Of a DNA stretch of 64,000 nucleotides, positions 17,148 through 25,341 are shown in pieces. A program made the position numbers and the translations under genes. Position 1 is the stretch's first letter. The number at the start of each line of letters is the position of its first letter. The notes beneath the pieces were generated by a model. The model saw only the letters and a program-made list of their open reading frames with translations, had not been told where the DNA came from and ran no database searches. The DNA is taken from the NCBI GenBank assembly GCA_022750055.1, contig JAKIWL010000003.1:181300-245299 (forward strand), written 5' to 3'. Origin of the DNA: Thermoplasmata archaeon (GTDB taxonomy: Archaea > Thermoplasmatota > Thermoplasmata > Lutacidiplasmatales > UBA184).

Positions 17148-17681
17148 ATGGAACCTACCCGAGCCGTTCGCATCCCGGCCGCCCGGCCAAGTAGCGAGGG
17201 AGCAGGGACCCGCGGGACCGCAGGAGCCGATGGGGCGGTGCACCCGTCCCTGAACCGATCCGGCTGTCAGCGAGCGATCCGAACCTACGCCCTCTTCCTC
17301 GTCGCCTTGCTCGCGATCTACGGGATCTTTTTGGGGACCTTCCTGACGGCGCCCGAGTCCGGCGTTCGCTCCAATCCGTCGGAGTACGGATTCTTCAGCC
17401 TCGTCCTCGTCGTGATCGGACTATATGGGTTCGGTGTCACCGTCTGGCGGGCGCCGCGCGAGGTCCGGGCCACCGAGCAGGAGGTCGTGGTCCTCGGTCG
17501 GACGGGGCGCGAACGGCGATTCTCAAGGGGACCCGGATTCGTTGTGAGTGTGCTGAAGCGGTATCCCGGGGGTCTGTTCTCGGACGAAGCGACCGAGCTG
17601 GTCCGGGTCGCTCTGCCCGATGGAAGCGCCCGAGTCTACCTCGTCGACGAGGGACTGATCCCCTCGACCTCCCCCGGGTAG
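17148..17681 (+). CDS. Small membrane protein with two transmembrane segments and a cytoplasmic beta-rich domain
   Basis: Not recognised. The 177-residue protein has a disordered N-terminus of about 40 residues, two hydrophobic helices (YALFLVALLAIYGIFLGTFL and FFSLVLVVIGLYGFGVTVW), and a soluble C-terminal beta-rich region (VRATEQEVVVLGRTGRERRF) that resembles a minimal PH-like domain. The ATG at 17148 is about 33 bases after tttat at 17113-17117. It lies between icd and a convergent basic protein gene. Larger membrane PH-type proteins occur at 37886-40704. Confidence 0.75.
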   Translation: MEPTRAVRIPAARPSSEGAGTRGTAGADGAVHPSLNRSGCQRAIRTYALFLVALLAIYGIFLGTFLTAPESGVRSNPSEYGFFSLVLVVIGLYGFGVTVWRAPREVRATEQEVVVLGRTGRERRFSRGPGFVVSVLKRYPGGLFSDEATELVRVALPDGSARVYLVDEGLIPSTSPG

Positions 17682-17702
17682 CGCGCCCGGCGGACTCCGG
17701 GC

Positions 17703-18092
17703 CTATTCGAGCAGGTCTTCGAGCTCGTTCGCGACGAGAGAAAGCAGCTGGTCGAGGAATCGGTTCTTGAGCTCCGTTATCTGGCCGGTGTCGGTCTCGA
17801 GCCGGGCGAGGAATTCATCCCCGTCGCGCAAGAAGGAAAGGGACAGCAGATGCGCCCGGACCGCCCCGCGCGCTGGGGCGGGTTCAGGGACCGGCGGGGC
17901 GATCGCGGGTTTGGCGGCCCCCGACTTCGGGCGCGGCATGGGGGTCGGTTTCTCGGAACCCTTCTTCGCCACCGCCTTGGGCGCTCCTTTCTTCGGTACG
18001 GCTCGGGTCGCGGCCTGGGCTGGAACGGGAGACTTGCGGACCGACTTTACGGAAGGACTTGGCTTCCGAGGTGCCTTTCGGGAAGATGCCAT
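17703..18092 (-). CDS. Lys/Pro/Ala-rich protein with a short helical C-terminus
   Basis: Not recognised. The 129-residue protein has a strongly basic, low-complexity N-terminal two thirds (repeated KK, PKP and AVPKKG) resembling the tails of histone-like or nucleic-acid-binding proteins. The C-terminal 50 residues are acidic and amphipathic (LETDTGQITELKNRFLDQLL, ending ELEDLLE), suitable for dimerisation. The TATA-like CTCTAAATAGGG is about 39 bases upstream of ATG 18092. DNA or RNA binding is an inference from composition only. Confidence 0.7.
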   Translation of the reverse strand: MASSRKAPRKPSPSVKSVRKSPVPAQAATRAVPKKGAPKAVAKKGSEKPTPMPRPKSGAAKPAIAPPVPEPAPARGAVRAHLLSLSFLRDGDEFLARLETDTGQITELKNRFLDQLLSLVANELEDLLE

Positions 18093-18218
18093 TCTGAACG
18101 GCCTCGGCGCGCCCCCACCAACCTTCCCTATTTAGAGATTCGCGGGAAATTTCGTTGATAACGGGCTTCCGGCTCGCCGCACAGTACCATCATCTGGTCG
18201 AGGGCGTACTGTCACACC

Positions 18219-19994
18219 GTGGGACCGCCCGACGCGATCGAGGAGACGAGACCCCTCGAGGAGGGACGGCTCGAACTGCCCCATCTGTTGTGGGTCTTCG
18301 CCCTGTTCGGTGCCACCGTCTTTCTCGTTCTCGAGCCCCTCGTGCGGTTCGCGGTCTTTGGGTCCGATACGGGTGAATACTACCGCCTAACGGCTTCGAT
18401 CGCCCTGAACGGCCACCTGCCGGCCCAGTACCTCGGGTGGGGTTCGGCCTATCCGGATTTCCCGGGAACGTTTCTTCTTGCCGCCGCGGCCGGAGGCGCC
18501 ACCGGGGTCGACGCCCTCTCGGCCGTGACCGGGGCGATCCCGATCGTGGCAGCCCTGTCCGTCTTGCCGCTGTTCCAGCTATTCCGCCGGGTCTTCCCGA
18601 ACGACTCGGTCGCCCTCGTCGGAGCCGGCCTGGCGACCGTCGCGTTCCCGCGTATCTTCTCTCTCGCTCACCCGGCTCCCCTCGCCCTCGGGGATTTCTT
18701 CGTCATCGCCGCGCTCTGGATGTTCGTCGAGGGGCGTCGCGACGTACGGTGGTACCTGCCGCTCGCGATCACGAGCGCGGCCCTCGTCGCCACCCACCAC
18801 CTCTCCAGCTTCTTCTTCATTGTGAGCGCCCTCGGTAGCCTCGTCCTCGTCGAGCTGTATCGACCCGGAGCCTGGAGCCGCCGATTCCCGCTTCGCGAGC
18901 TCGCCTTCGCCGGGGCCTTCCTCCTCGGGCTATTCGCCTTTTGGTTCGAATACGCACGTTCCTTCCTGCCGACCGTGAGCCAAGGGGGGATCGGGACCGG
19001 GCCGATCCTGCTTGTCCTCTTCGAGGGCGGCGCAGTCGCGACGGTAGTCCTCGCCGGGGCCAGCCTCCGATGGCGGCGCACCCGCCCCTGGCCACGCTCG
19101 GTCGTTCGGATGCCCAGCGACCGGTCCGTGGCCCGGGACTACGCCCTCCTCCTCGCCGGAACCTTCGTCGGGATCCTCGCGATCACGGCGGGGCCTTTGC
19201 CGGGAACCACCCAGACGACGACCGTCGCCGCGGTCGTCTACTTCACGCCGATGCTTGCGATCGTCGCCCTCGCCGCGGGTACGCGGCGCCTCGTCAGCGC
19301 GTCCCGGCTCGGACCGTGGGTGATCGCCTGGCTGACGGCCGTCGGCCTCTCGGCGCTCGCGGCGCTTGCGCTCAGCAACCCCACGATCAGCCCAGCGCGA
19401 CACGCCGAGTACCTCGTCATCCCCCTCGGACTGCTCGTGGCCATCGGAGTGGGCCGGCTCATCGCGCGGTCGCAAGCCCGGTGGGGACGCCCTGCCCTGC
19501 TCGCCGGCGGGATCGCGGTCGTTCTGCTGATCGCCGCCAACGGTGCGATCGCCTATCCACCTCCATCGGATTTCGGCGGGTTCCAGGAGGGACTGACCAA
19601 CGGCGACGCCGCTCTCTGGGGTTGGGCGGGCGTCGGCGTGCCGAGCACCGCGGTGGTCGCCTCGGACCATCGGTTGAGCTCCATGCTCTTCGGGATGGAT
19701 GGGAATCGCGCCACCTGGGATTCGACCCCGGCCCTCTTCACAGGCTCCGACCCTGCCGCCGCCGCGCGGGAACTCGAGAGCGCTCGGGCCCCGCACGACT
19801 TCTCGCCGATCGACGCCGTGGCGCTGGATGGAACCATGCGGGATACGGGCGTCGCCCTGGACCCGAGCGCGCTCGCGCAACCGATGAGCGCGAGTGCGAA
19901 CGCTTGGTTCCTCGCCCCGCCCTTCGTGCCGGTTTACGAGAACGGCCCCCAAACGATCTACTGGGTCGAAGGTCCGGTCACGGCGCTCTCGTAG
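18219..19994 (+). CDS. Multi-pass membrane protein, possible GT-C-type glycosyltransferase
   Basis: A 591-residue integral membrane protein with about a dozen hydrophobic helices and a final extracytoplasmic domain of about 130 residues ending PVYENGPQTIYWVEGPV. The first loop contains GSDTGEYYRLTASIALNGHLP, where an acidic residue after the first helix resembles the catalytic loop of GT-C transferases such as AglB/PMT-like enzymes; THHLSS occurs later. The role is inferred from topology. The start is GTG 18219; a TATA-like gttgataac lies about 60 bases upstream. The 3' end overlaps mptE on the opposite strand by 37 bases. Confidence 0.72.
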   Translation: MGPPDAIEETRPLEEGRLELPHLLWVFALFGATVFLVLEPLVRFAVFGSDTGEYYRLTASIALNGHLPAQYLGWGSAYPDFPGTFLLAAAAGGATGVDALSAVTGAIPIVAALSVLPLFQLFRRVFPNDSVALVGAGLATVAFPRIFSLAHPAPLALGDFFVIAALWMFVEGRRDVRWYLPLAITSAALVATHHLSSFFFIVSALGSLVLVELYRPGAWSRRFPLRELAFAGAFLLGLFAFWFEYARSFLPTVSQGGIGTGPILLVLFEGGAVATVVLAGASLRWRRTRPWPRSVVRMPSDRSVARDYALLLAGTFVGILAITAGPLPGTTQTTTVAAVVYFTPMLAIVALAAGTRRLVSASRLGPWVIAWLTAVGLSALAALALSNPTISPARHAEYLVIPLGLLVAIGVGRLIARSQARWGRPALLAGGIAVVLLIAANGAIAYPPPSDFGGFQEGLTNGDAALWGWAGVGVPSTAVVASDHRLSSMLFGMDGNRATWDSTPALFTGSDPAAAARELESARAPHDFSPIDAVALDGTMRDTGVALDPSALAQPMSASANAWFLAPPFVPVYENGPQTIYWVEGPVTALS

Positions 19995-20695
19995 GGCCGC
20001 CGAGCCCCGTCCCGACCCCACCATTCGATCGGCGTTCCGCCGCGCTCCGCGAGGTCCCGGATCAGCCGCTCGGCCCACGCGAGTTTGGCGAGTTTGAGTG
20101 GGGCCGAACTCCTCTCCTCCACGGTCCGAAAGTCGAACCCCCATAGTAGGATGCGAGCGGCGCCGACGTGATCCGCCAGGTAGACCGACCGGTCCCCGTC
20201 GGTGAAGCCGCCGACATCGATCAGGCCGTCTCGCGGTGGGCCCGCCCACGACCCGGCGAGTTCCCCGGAGAACTCCGGTACCCATCGCTCGAGAGCCCGT
20301 AGGTTGTCGCCATGCGCGTGGATCAGCACGAGCGACCCGGCTGAATTCGCCGCCACTTCCGAGGGCACCGGTCCGTCGAGGTCCGTCACCACGACGTCCG
20401 GAATCAGTCCGGCCTCCATGCAGACGCGCGTTGCCCCGTCGGCCGCGATGATGGCGGATCGCCGGTCGCCTTTCCCCAGGCGCCAGACCGGGGGCGGTCC
20501 GGCGCCGGGGGCCAGGCCCACGACGACCACCTCGCGCTCCGAGAGGCGACGAGCGAGCCGTTCCAACGCCCCCGAGCGCGCCGCCTCTGGGAGGAGGCGC
20601 GCGAGAGAGTGTTCCGCCTGTTCCTCGCGCTCGAACGGGTAACCGAACTCCGAACGGATCTCCTCGTAACGACGGACCCAACGATCGTACTCCAT
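19958..20695 (-). CDS. mptE: 6-hydroxymethyl-7,8-dihydropterin pyrophosphokinase, MptE-like (DUF115)
   Basis: Archaeal enzyme that pyrophosphorylates 6-hydroxymethyldihydropterin for pterin cofactors such as tetrahydromethanopterin or folates. The 245-residue protein contains IIAADGATRVCMEAGLIPDV, VVTDLDGPVPSE, LIHAHGDN, GGFTDGDRSVYLA and LLWGFDF, which together are diagnostic of the MptE/DUF115 group. I chose ATG 20695 (MEYDRWVRRYEEI) over an upstream GTG and ATG because GAGGTCGCG precedes it and the upstream residues are low complexity. It is divergent from ftsZ and convergent with the membrane protein gene. Confidence 0.9.
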   Translation of the reverse strand: MEYDRWVRRYEEIRSEFGYPFEREEQAEHSLARLLPEAARSGALERLARRLSEREVVVVGLAPGAGPPPVWRLGKGDRRSAIIAADGATRVCMEAGLIPDVVVTDLDGPVPSEVAANSAGSLVLIHAHGDNLRALERWVPEFSGELAGSWAGPPRDGLIDVGGFTDGDRSVYLADHVGAARILLWGFDFRTVEERSSAPLKLAKLAWAERLIRDLAERGGTPIEWWGRDGARRPYESAVTGPSTQ

Positions 20696-20805
20696 CGCGA
20701 CCTCGCCATCCCGGACACCCGGGCGCCCGACCAAACCCCTTGCGGGTCCCGGAATCGGCGGAACTCCTCGCCGCCTCCTCGAAAACGTAGCTTCTCCGGG
20801 GGATG

Positions 20806-20815
20806 CTTTATAACT
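20806..20815 (+). promoter_or_regulatory. TATA-like box of the ftsZ-secE-spt5-rpl11 cluster
   Basis: The sequence ctttataact is about 39 bases before the ftsZ ATG, giving a predicted leader of 10-15 bases that includes the purine-rich GGCGAGGAAAG as a possible ribosome-binding site. It probably drives the whole downstream cluster. Confidence 0.6.
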
Positions 20816-20849
20816 GAAGGTCTGCATCCTCCGGCGAGGAAAGTACGAA

Positions 20850-21980
20850 ATGCGCCCCCTCGCTCAGGAGATTCTCGCACACCTTCCCGGAACCGATTCC
20901 AAACGCCCTGGCTCCTCCGCGCCGCTCGCCCCTTCCAACGACGACGCCGAACTCGAGGCGGTCCTTGCCTCGCTGAAGACCCACATCAAGGTCGTCGGCT
21001 GCGGTGGCGGGGGCTGCAACACGATCAATCGGCTCTCCGAGGAAGGACTCAGCGACACGGAGATGGTGGCGTGCAACACGGATGCGCAGCATCTTCTCGC
21101 GATCCACGCGCCGAAGAAGATCCTGCTTGGCCGACGGCTGACCCGCGGTCTCGGGGCGGGTGCGCTGCCGCAGGTCGGCGAGCAGGCGGCGCAGGAGGCG
21201 GAGGAGGAGATCAAGAAGGCCCTGTCGGACTCAGACATGGTCTTCATCACGCTCGGGCTCGGCGGAGGAACGGGGACCGGCTCGGCTCCCGTGATCGCCA
21301 AGCTTGCGAAGGACGCCAACGGCGGCAATCCCCTGACGATCGCCGTCTGCACCCTCCCGTTCGCGTCGGAGGGGTTGGTCCGTCAGGAGAACGCGATGTC
21401 GGGCCTAGAGCGCCTTCGTTCCACGATCGACACCGTGATCACGATCCCCAACGACCGGCTCCTCGAGCTCGTGCCCCGCCTTCCCATCCAAACCGCGTTC
21501 AAGGTCGCGGATTCCGTCCTGGCCCGGGCAATCCGGGGCATCACGGAGATCATCACCCGGCCGGGCCTGGTCAACCTCGACTTCAACGACCTGCGCACGA
21601 TCATGAAGGGAGGCGGCGTCGCCCTCATCGGGATCGGGGAGTCCGAGAGCGACAACCGAGCCGAGGACGCCGTCCTCGAGGCGATCCATTCCCCGCTCCT
21701 GAAAGTGGACATCGCCGGCGCGACCGGCGCCCTCATCAACGTCACGGGCGGACCGGACATGACCGTCTCGGAGGCCCAGAAGGCTGCCGAGGTGGTCCAG
21801 AAGGTCGTCAGTCCGAACGCCCGGATCATCTGGGGGGCCGCGGTCGACCCGACGATGCAGAGCACGATCCGGGTCATGCTGGTGGTCACCGGTGTTAAAT
21901 CCCCCCAGATTTTCGCGGGACCCTCGGCCGGCGGCGCCCCGGCCCGCAAAGCGGGTCCGGAGCTCGACGTCGTCCGCTAG
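20850..21980 (+). CDS. ftsZ: Cell division GTPase FtsZ
   Basis: Tubulin-like GTPase that assembles the division ring. The 376-residue protein has an N-terminal extension of about 45 residues, then [17 protein letters not shown], the tubulin signature [10 protein letters not shown] near residues 138-147, [12 protein letters not shown], the synergy loop [11 protein letters not shown], and a short C-terminal tail ending GPELDVVR. It heads a run ftsZ-secE-spt5-rpl11 with gaps of 8 and 17 bases and then overlaps. The order ftsZ-secE-nusG(spt5)-rpl11 is widespread in Euryarchaeota, which supports common transcription. Assignment to FtsZ1 or FtsZ2 was not attempted. Confidence 0.96.
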   Translation: MRPLAQEILAHLPGTDSKRPGSSAPLAPSNDDAELEAVLASLKTHIKVVGCGGGGCNTINRLSEEGLSDTEMVACNTDAQHLLAIHAPKKILLGRRLTRGLGAGALPQVGEQAAQEAEEEIKKALSDSDMVFITLGLGGGTGTGSAPVIAKLAKDANGGNPLTIAVCTLPFASEGLVRQENAMSGLERLRSTIDTVITIPNDRLLELVPRLPIQTAFKVADSVLARAIRGITEIITRPGLVNLDFNDLRTIMKGGGVALIGIGESESDNRAEDAVLEAIHSPLLKVDIAGATGALINVTGGPDMTVSEAQKAAEVVQKVVSPNARIIWGAAVDPTMQSTIRVMLVVTGVKSPQIFAGPSAGGAPARKAGPELDVVR

Positions 21981-21988
21981 GGTAACCA

Positions 21989-22234
21989 ATGGCGTTCCTC
22001 GACCGGGCCAAACGGATCCAGGATGAGTTCGACGGTCGTCTGAAGACCGTCGGCCACGGCAAGTTCGGCCGGGTCCTGCGGATGGCCCGCAAGCCCACGA
22101 CGGACGAGTACGTCCGGGTGCTCGAGATCACCTGGCTCGGCGCGGTGCTGATCGGCGTGGTGGGGTTCATGATCTACATCTTCTTCAGCCAGGTCGGCCC
22201 CTGGCTCTGGGCGAACCTCTTCGCGAGCCTCTGA
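21989..22234 (+). CDS. secE: Protein translocase subunit SecE (Sec61 gamma)
   Basis: The small subunit that clamps SecY in the Sec translocon. The 81-residue protein has an amphipathic N-terminal helix, the conserved RVLRMARKPTTDEYVRV motif, and one C-terminal transmembrane helix (GAVLIGVVGFMIYIFF). Length and position between ftsZ and spt5 are normal for Archaea. The ATG at 21989 follows the ftsZ stop by eight bases. Confidence 0.94.
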   Translation: MAFLDRAKRIQDEFDGRLKTVGHGKFGRVLRMARKPTTDEYVRVLEITWLGAVLIGVVGFMIYIFFSQVGPWLWANLFASL

Positions 22235-22251
22235 GGCGGGGGACCCCCGCG

Positions 22252-23259
22252 GTGGACATCATGGAAGGGAATTCGGGCGGCGACGGCATCGGTCTGATCA
22301 CCGGGGAAGACGCGGTCCATCGCGTCGCCCCGAAGACCGCCCCCGAGGCCCGCCCGGTCGTACCGAGCCCGGGGAGCCCCGTGCCCCCCGCTCGCCCCCC
22401 TGCGGCGGGACAACTCACGTTGAAGGCGGCGGACGACGAGAGCCGGTTCGTCACGGCCGGCACGATCACGACGCTCTCGGCAGTCCTGACGAGCCAACGT
22501 CCCGAACCCACGACGGTCCAGGTCTCGGTCGAGATCGCGTACACTTCTACCTACCCGGGCGAGGGGGCCGACTGGCCGGTCCGCTGGCTGCTCCCCGGGA
22601 AGCGGAGCTTCTCTGACCTCGTCGCGCGCCGCGAGAAGTTCATGGTCCCGCTCTCCCCAGGTCACTCCGTCCCCTTCGCGTTCGAAGTCACCGCGCCCGT
22701 CGGGGTGCGCTACGGCGACCGGCTCGAAGTGCGCCTGACGGCCCGGTTCGACGATTCCACGTCGAACGACGCGACCCTGACCCTCGCGCTCATCGCACGC
22801 CAGGCGATCCTGGCGATCAAGACCTCGCGCGGCTACGAGCGCGAGGTCGCCGACACGCTGCTCGCCCGCGCCGAGGAGAAGCCCGACGTCGTCTTCGCGC
22901 TCCTCGTGCCCGCGGCGTTGCGTGGCTACGTCTTCGCCGAGGGGATGAGCTTCGAGGGGGTTCACGAGATGCTCAAGGGCATCCGGAAGGCCCGCGGCCT
23001 CGTCGCCGGCGAGACGACGCTCAAGGAGGTCGAGCCGCTCCTCGTCCCGAAGATCACGGTCGAAGGGTTCGTGGAGGGCGCGATCGTCGAGCTCATCAGC
23101 GGGCCGTTCAAGGGCGAAAAGGCCCGCGTCAAGAAGATCGACCAGGCGAAGGAGGAGATCACGGTAGAGCTCATCGAGGCGGTCGTCCCGATCCCCGTGA
23201 CGGTCCGGGGCGACCACGTTCGGATGCTGGAGAAGGGAGGCGGAAAGAGTGGCGGATAG
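22252..23259 (+). CDS. spt5: Transcription elongation factor Spt5 with a long N-terminal beta-sandwich extension
   Basis: Residues 184-335 are a complete archaeal Spt5: an NGN domain (AILAIKTSRGYEREVADTLL to LVAGETTLKEVEPLL) that contacts RNA polymerase with Spt4, and a KOW domain (FVEGAIVELISGPFKGEKAR). Archaeal Spt5 is usually about 150 residues. Here a further 180 residues precede it: a disordered Pro/Ala linker and a region resembling an Ig-like or CARDB sandwich (VTAGTITTLSAVLTSQRPEP to SNDATLTLALIAR). The single uninterrupted frame argues for a real fusion. The start is GTG 22252 or ATG 22261. Its end overlaps rpl11. Confidence 0.93.
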   Translation: MDIMEGNSGGDGIGLITGEDAVHRVAPKTAPEARPVVPSPGSPVPPARPPAAGQLTLKAADDESRFVTAGTITTLSAVLTSQRPEPTTVQVSVEIAYTSTYPGEGADWPVRWLLPGKRSFSDLVARREKFMVPLSPGHSVPFAFEVTAPVGVRYGDRLEVRLTARFDDSTSNDATLTLALIARQAILAIKTSRGYEREVADTLLARAEEKPDVVFALLVPAALRGYVFAEGMSFEGVHEMLKGIRKARGLVAGETTLKEVEPLLVPKITVEGFVEGAIVELISGPFKGEKARVKKIDQAKEEITVELIEAVVPIPVTVRGDHVRMLEKGGGKSGG

Positions 23260-23716
23260 CGTGAGCGTGCTCGTCGAAGGAGGAAAGGCATCGGCCGGGG
23301 CCGGCCTCGGGGCCGCGCTCGGCCCGCTCGGGGTGAACGTGGTCCAGGTGGTCCAACAGATCAACGAGCAGACGAAGGGCTTCGCCGGCCTGCGCGTCCC
23401 GGTCCTCGTCAAGGTCAATCCGGCGAACCGACAGTTCACCCTCGAGGTGGGCCGCCCTCCCGTCGCCGCCCTCCTCCTCAAGGAAGCCGGTAAGGAGAAA
23501 GGGTCCGGGAAGGCGAAGACCGAGGTCGTCGGGAACGTGACCCTCGACGCCGTCCGACGGATCGCCGAGGCGAAGGGCGCCGACCTATTCGGCCGGTCCA
23601 TCGAGGAGAAGATCAACCAGGTCATCGGTACCTGCGTCTCGGCCGGGCTCACGGTCGATGGGAAGGACCCTCGCCTGCTCCTGAAGGAGCGGACGGGCGC
23701 GCGGGGTCCCCGATGA
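23249..23716 (+). CDS. rpl11: Large-subunit ribosomal protein L11 (uL11)
   Basis: Component of the GTPase-associated centre that binds 23S rRNA. The 155-residue protein has the expected GGKASAGAGLGAALGPLGVN N-terminus, VKVNPANRQFTLEV, the linker before the rRNA-binding C-terminal domain, and the late GTCVSAGLTVDGKDP. The GTG at 23249 overlaps the spt5 stop by 11 bases. The genes for L1, L10 and L12 that often follow in Euryarchaeota are not present; a 99-residue gene of unknown function follows instead. Confidence 0.96.
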   Translation: MADSVSVLVEGGKASAGAGLGAALGPLGVNVVQVVQQINEQTKGFAGLRVPVLVKVNPANRQFTLEVGRPPVAALLLKEAGKEKGSGKAKTEVVGNVTLDAVRRIAEAKGADLFGRSIEEKINQVIGTCVSAGLTVDGKDPRLLLKERTGARGPR

Positions 23717-24012
23717 TGGGCTCTGCGCCCGGCCAGTCCCCGGACCTGTCCAACGCCGAGATCGTCGACTACACCCACATCGAGGGCGACGGGCGGGTCC
23801 GATTGAAGCTCAAGGACGGGTCGATCATCGAGGTAAAGCTCGAGATCATGAACATCCTGCGCGCCGGCCACGACCCGAACACGGGGCTGCCGGCGTACAT
23901 CGTCCAATCCGCGCCGCTCGTCCGGCTCGTGGAAACCCCGAAGGAGCTCCGGCGCGCGCCCTCCCGTCCCGGCACCGGAAAGGACCAGAAGTCGATCCCC
24001 GGATTCGGCTAG
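23713..24012 (+). CDS. Conserved-looking small protein coupled to rpl11
   Basis: Not recognised. The 99-residue protein starts with an ATG that overlaps the rpl11 stop (ATGA), so it is probably translated by reinitiation. Residues 14-75 form a strand-rich core (VRLKLKDGSIIEVKLEIMNIL then VQSAPLVRLVE) and the tail is basic and disordered. The coupling suggests a role in translation or secretion, but that is context only. Confidence 0.75.
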   Translation: MMGSAPGQSPDLSNAEIVDYTHIEGDGRVRLKLKDGSIIEVKLEIMNILRAGHDPNTGLPAYIVQSAPLVRLVETPKELRRAPSRPGTGKDQKSIPGFG

Positions 24013-24039
24013 CGAGCGCCCGGGACCGAGGAAGCCCCG

Positions 24040-24375
24040 GTGGCGTCGTCGTCCGTGACGGTCGACCCATCCGAGGCCCCGGCCGTCGCTCCCGAACCGG
24101 AAGGGGGCCGGGAGCGCCTCGGCCTGCGGATCGCCGGGTCCCTCCTCCTCGTCATCGGGCTGGGGTTCGGCGTCCTCGCTAACCTCTACCTCCATTCGGT
24201 CGCGGGAGCGAGCGGGACCTCCTTCGGTCCCTGGACGATCACCCCGACGATCGGGCCGTACGCGTGGGCGACCGTGGGCTTCGGTCTGTTCGCGACCCTC
24301 ATCGGGATCGGTCTATGGTGGGTCTCGCGCCGCCAGCCCAAGGGCCCGATCGGGCTCCCCGGCGCGTCGTTCTGA
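24040..24375 (+). CDS. Small two-helix membrane protein
   Basis: Not recognised. The 111-residue protein has a disordered acidic N-terminus of about 28 residues. Two hydrophobic helices follow (IAGSLLLVIGLGFGVLANLYL and YAWATVGFGLFATLIGIGLWW) with an SRRQPKGP positive-inside flank. The GTG at 24040 follows the previous gene by 27 bases, so it probably belongs to the ftsZ-spt5 transcript. It is convergent with a zinc protein. Confidence 0.68.
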   Translation: MASSSVTVDPSEAPAVAPEPEGGRERLGLRIAGSLLLVIGLGFGVLANLYLHSVAGASGTSFGPWTITPTIGPYAWATVGFGLFATLIGIGLWWVSRRQPKGPIGLPGASF

Positions 24376-24404
24376 ACGTTGCCCAACGCCGGCGTAGAGG
24401 CGGG

Positions 24405-24593
24405 TCAGCGGATCATCCGCCGCGACGGCGGCGTCCGGGGCCCGTCGGGGCCCGTCCCCTTCCGGTGGAGAATACGGCATTCCGAACAGAGTCGCTCGTC
24501 GGTGTCGAGACAGTTCCGGCAGAACGTCCGTCCGCAGAACGAGCAGCGAAGGGTCGCCGGAGTGCCGCACTTCTGACAGGTACCGACGAGCAT
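24405..24593 (-). CDS. Small zinc-finger protein (eight-cysteine, HIT/RING-like)
   Basis: A 62-residue protein in which cysteines are regularly spaced: CQKCG, CSFCG, FCRNC and LCSEC, enough for two zinc sites in a cross-brace arrangement resembling HIT-type or B-box fingers. The C-terminal tail is basic and Pro-rich. ATG 24593 lies four bases after the stop of the HAD phosphatase gene, so it is the last gene of the gatD-gatE-HAD chain. Its function is unknown; small fingers of this kind usually mediate protein contacts. Confidence 0.8.
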   Translation of the reverse strand: MLVGTCQKCGTPATLRCSFCGRTFCRNCLDTDERLCSECRILHRKGTGPDGPRTPPSRRMIR

Positions 24594-24597
24594 CACG

Positions 24598-25341
24598 CTA
24601 CTCCGCGGGCGTTGCAAGTGGCCGGACGAGGCCGAGATGGATAAGCCCTTCGACGAAACCCTCGGCGTAGGATCGGCGGGAAACGTAGCGCGCCGCCCGG
24701 CGCGCCGAGGGGCTGCCCGACCGGAAGCTGGCCGAAGCGCCGGCCCCCCGGAGGAGTTGCGCGTCGTTGTCGCCGTCCCCGAGGGCCGCGCATTCCGAGA
24801 TCGACACGCCGATCCGACGCAGAGCCTCCTCGACGGTGCCGAGCTTCCCGACCCCGGCCTCGATCAGATGGATCGCAAACCCGGTCGATTCGACCCGGAC
24901 GGGGAGGCCCCGGACCGCCTGGCGGATCCGGCGCACGCTCACCGTGGCCTCGAGCGCGACCTCGGTCTCCCGCCAACGGTCGGTGAACAAGGTCCGGACC
25001 GGGACCCCACGGGATCGCAGACGTCGTAGCGCTCGGAGGGCCACCTTGCGGTCGGCGCGTCGTTCGACGTGCTCCGATCCAGATGGGCCGGTATAGAGGA
25101 TCCCCCCGTTCTCTGCGACGATCGGGCCGCTGAGACCGAGCGACCGATGCAACGCGAGCGCTATCGGGAGAACGTTCCCCGTGGCCAGGAGCACCGGGAT
25201 CCCTCGGTCCTCGACGGAGCGCAGGACGCGGATCGCCTCGGGGTCGAGCCGCCTCGACCGGTCGGTCAGGGTACCGTCGACATCGGTAACGAGGGCGCGG
25301 ATGCGCGGGACCGAGCGGCGGCCCAGACGGTGGAGGGTCAC
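24598..25341 (-). CDS. HAD-family sugar phosphatase, archaeal phosphoglycolate phosphatase type
   Basis: Soluble HAD phosphatase of the Cof-like/archaeal phosphoglycolate phosphatase type. The 247-residue protein has motif I VTDVDGTLTD with both catalytic Asp residues, motif II LLATGN, a type-IIB cap, and motif III/IV ALGDGDNDAQLL. GPIVAENGGILYTG is typical of the subgroup. The GTG start at 25341 overlaps the gatE stop (GTGA). Phosphoglycolate is the expected substrate from family knowledge, but related sugar phosphatases share this pattern. Confidence 0.85.
   Translation of the reverse strand: MTLHRLGRRSVPRIRALVTDVDGTLTDRSRRLDPEAIRVLRSVEDRGIPVLLATGNVLPIALALHRSLGLSGPIVAENGGILYTGPSGSEHVERRADRKVALRALRRLRSRGVPVRTLFTDRWRETEVALEATVSVRRIRQAVRGLPVRVESTGFAIHLIEAGVGKLGTVEEALRRIGVSISECAALGDGDNDAQLLRGAGASASFRSGSPSARRAARYVSRRSYAEGFVEGLIHLGLVRPLATPAE

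Noticed and set aside
18930-20681. Open frame of about 580 codons antisense to the membrane protein gene and out of frame with mptE
   Set aside because: It has no recognisable domain, and the real genes in other frames explain the sequence.
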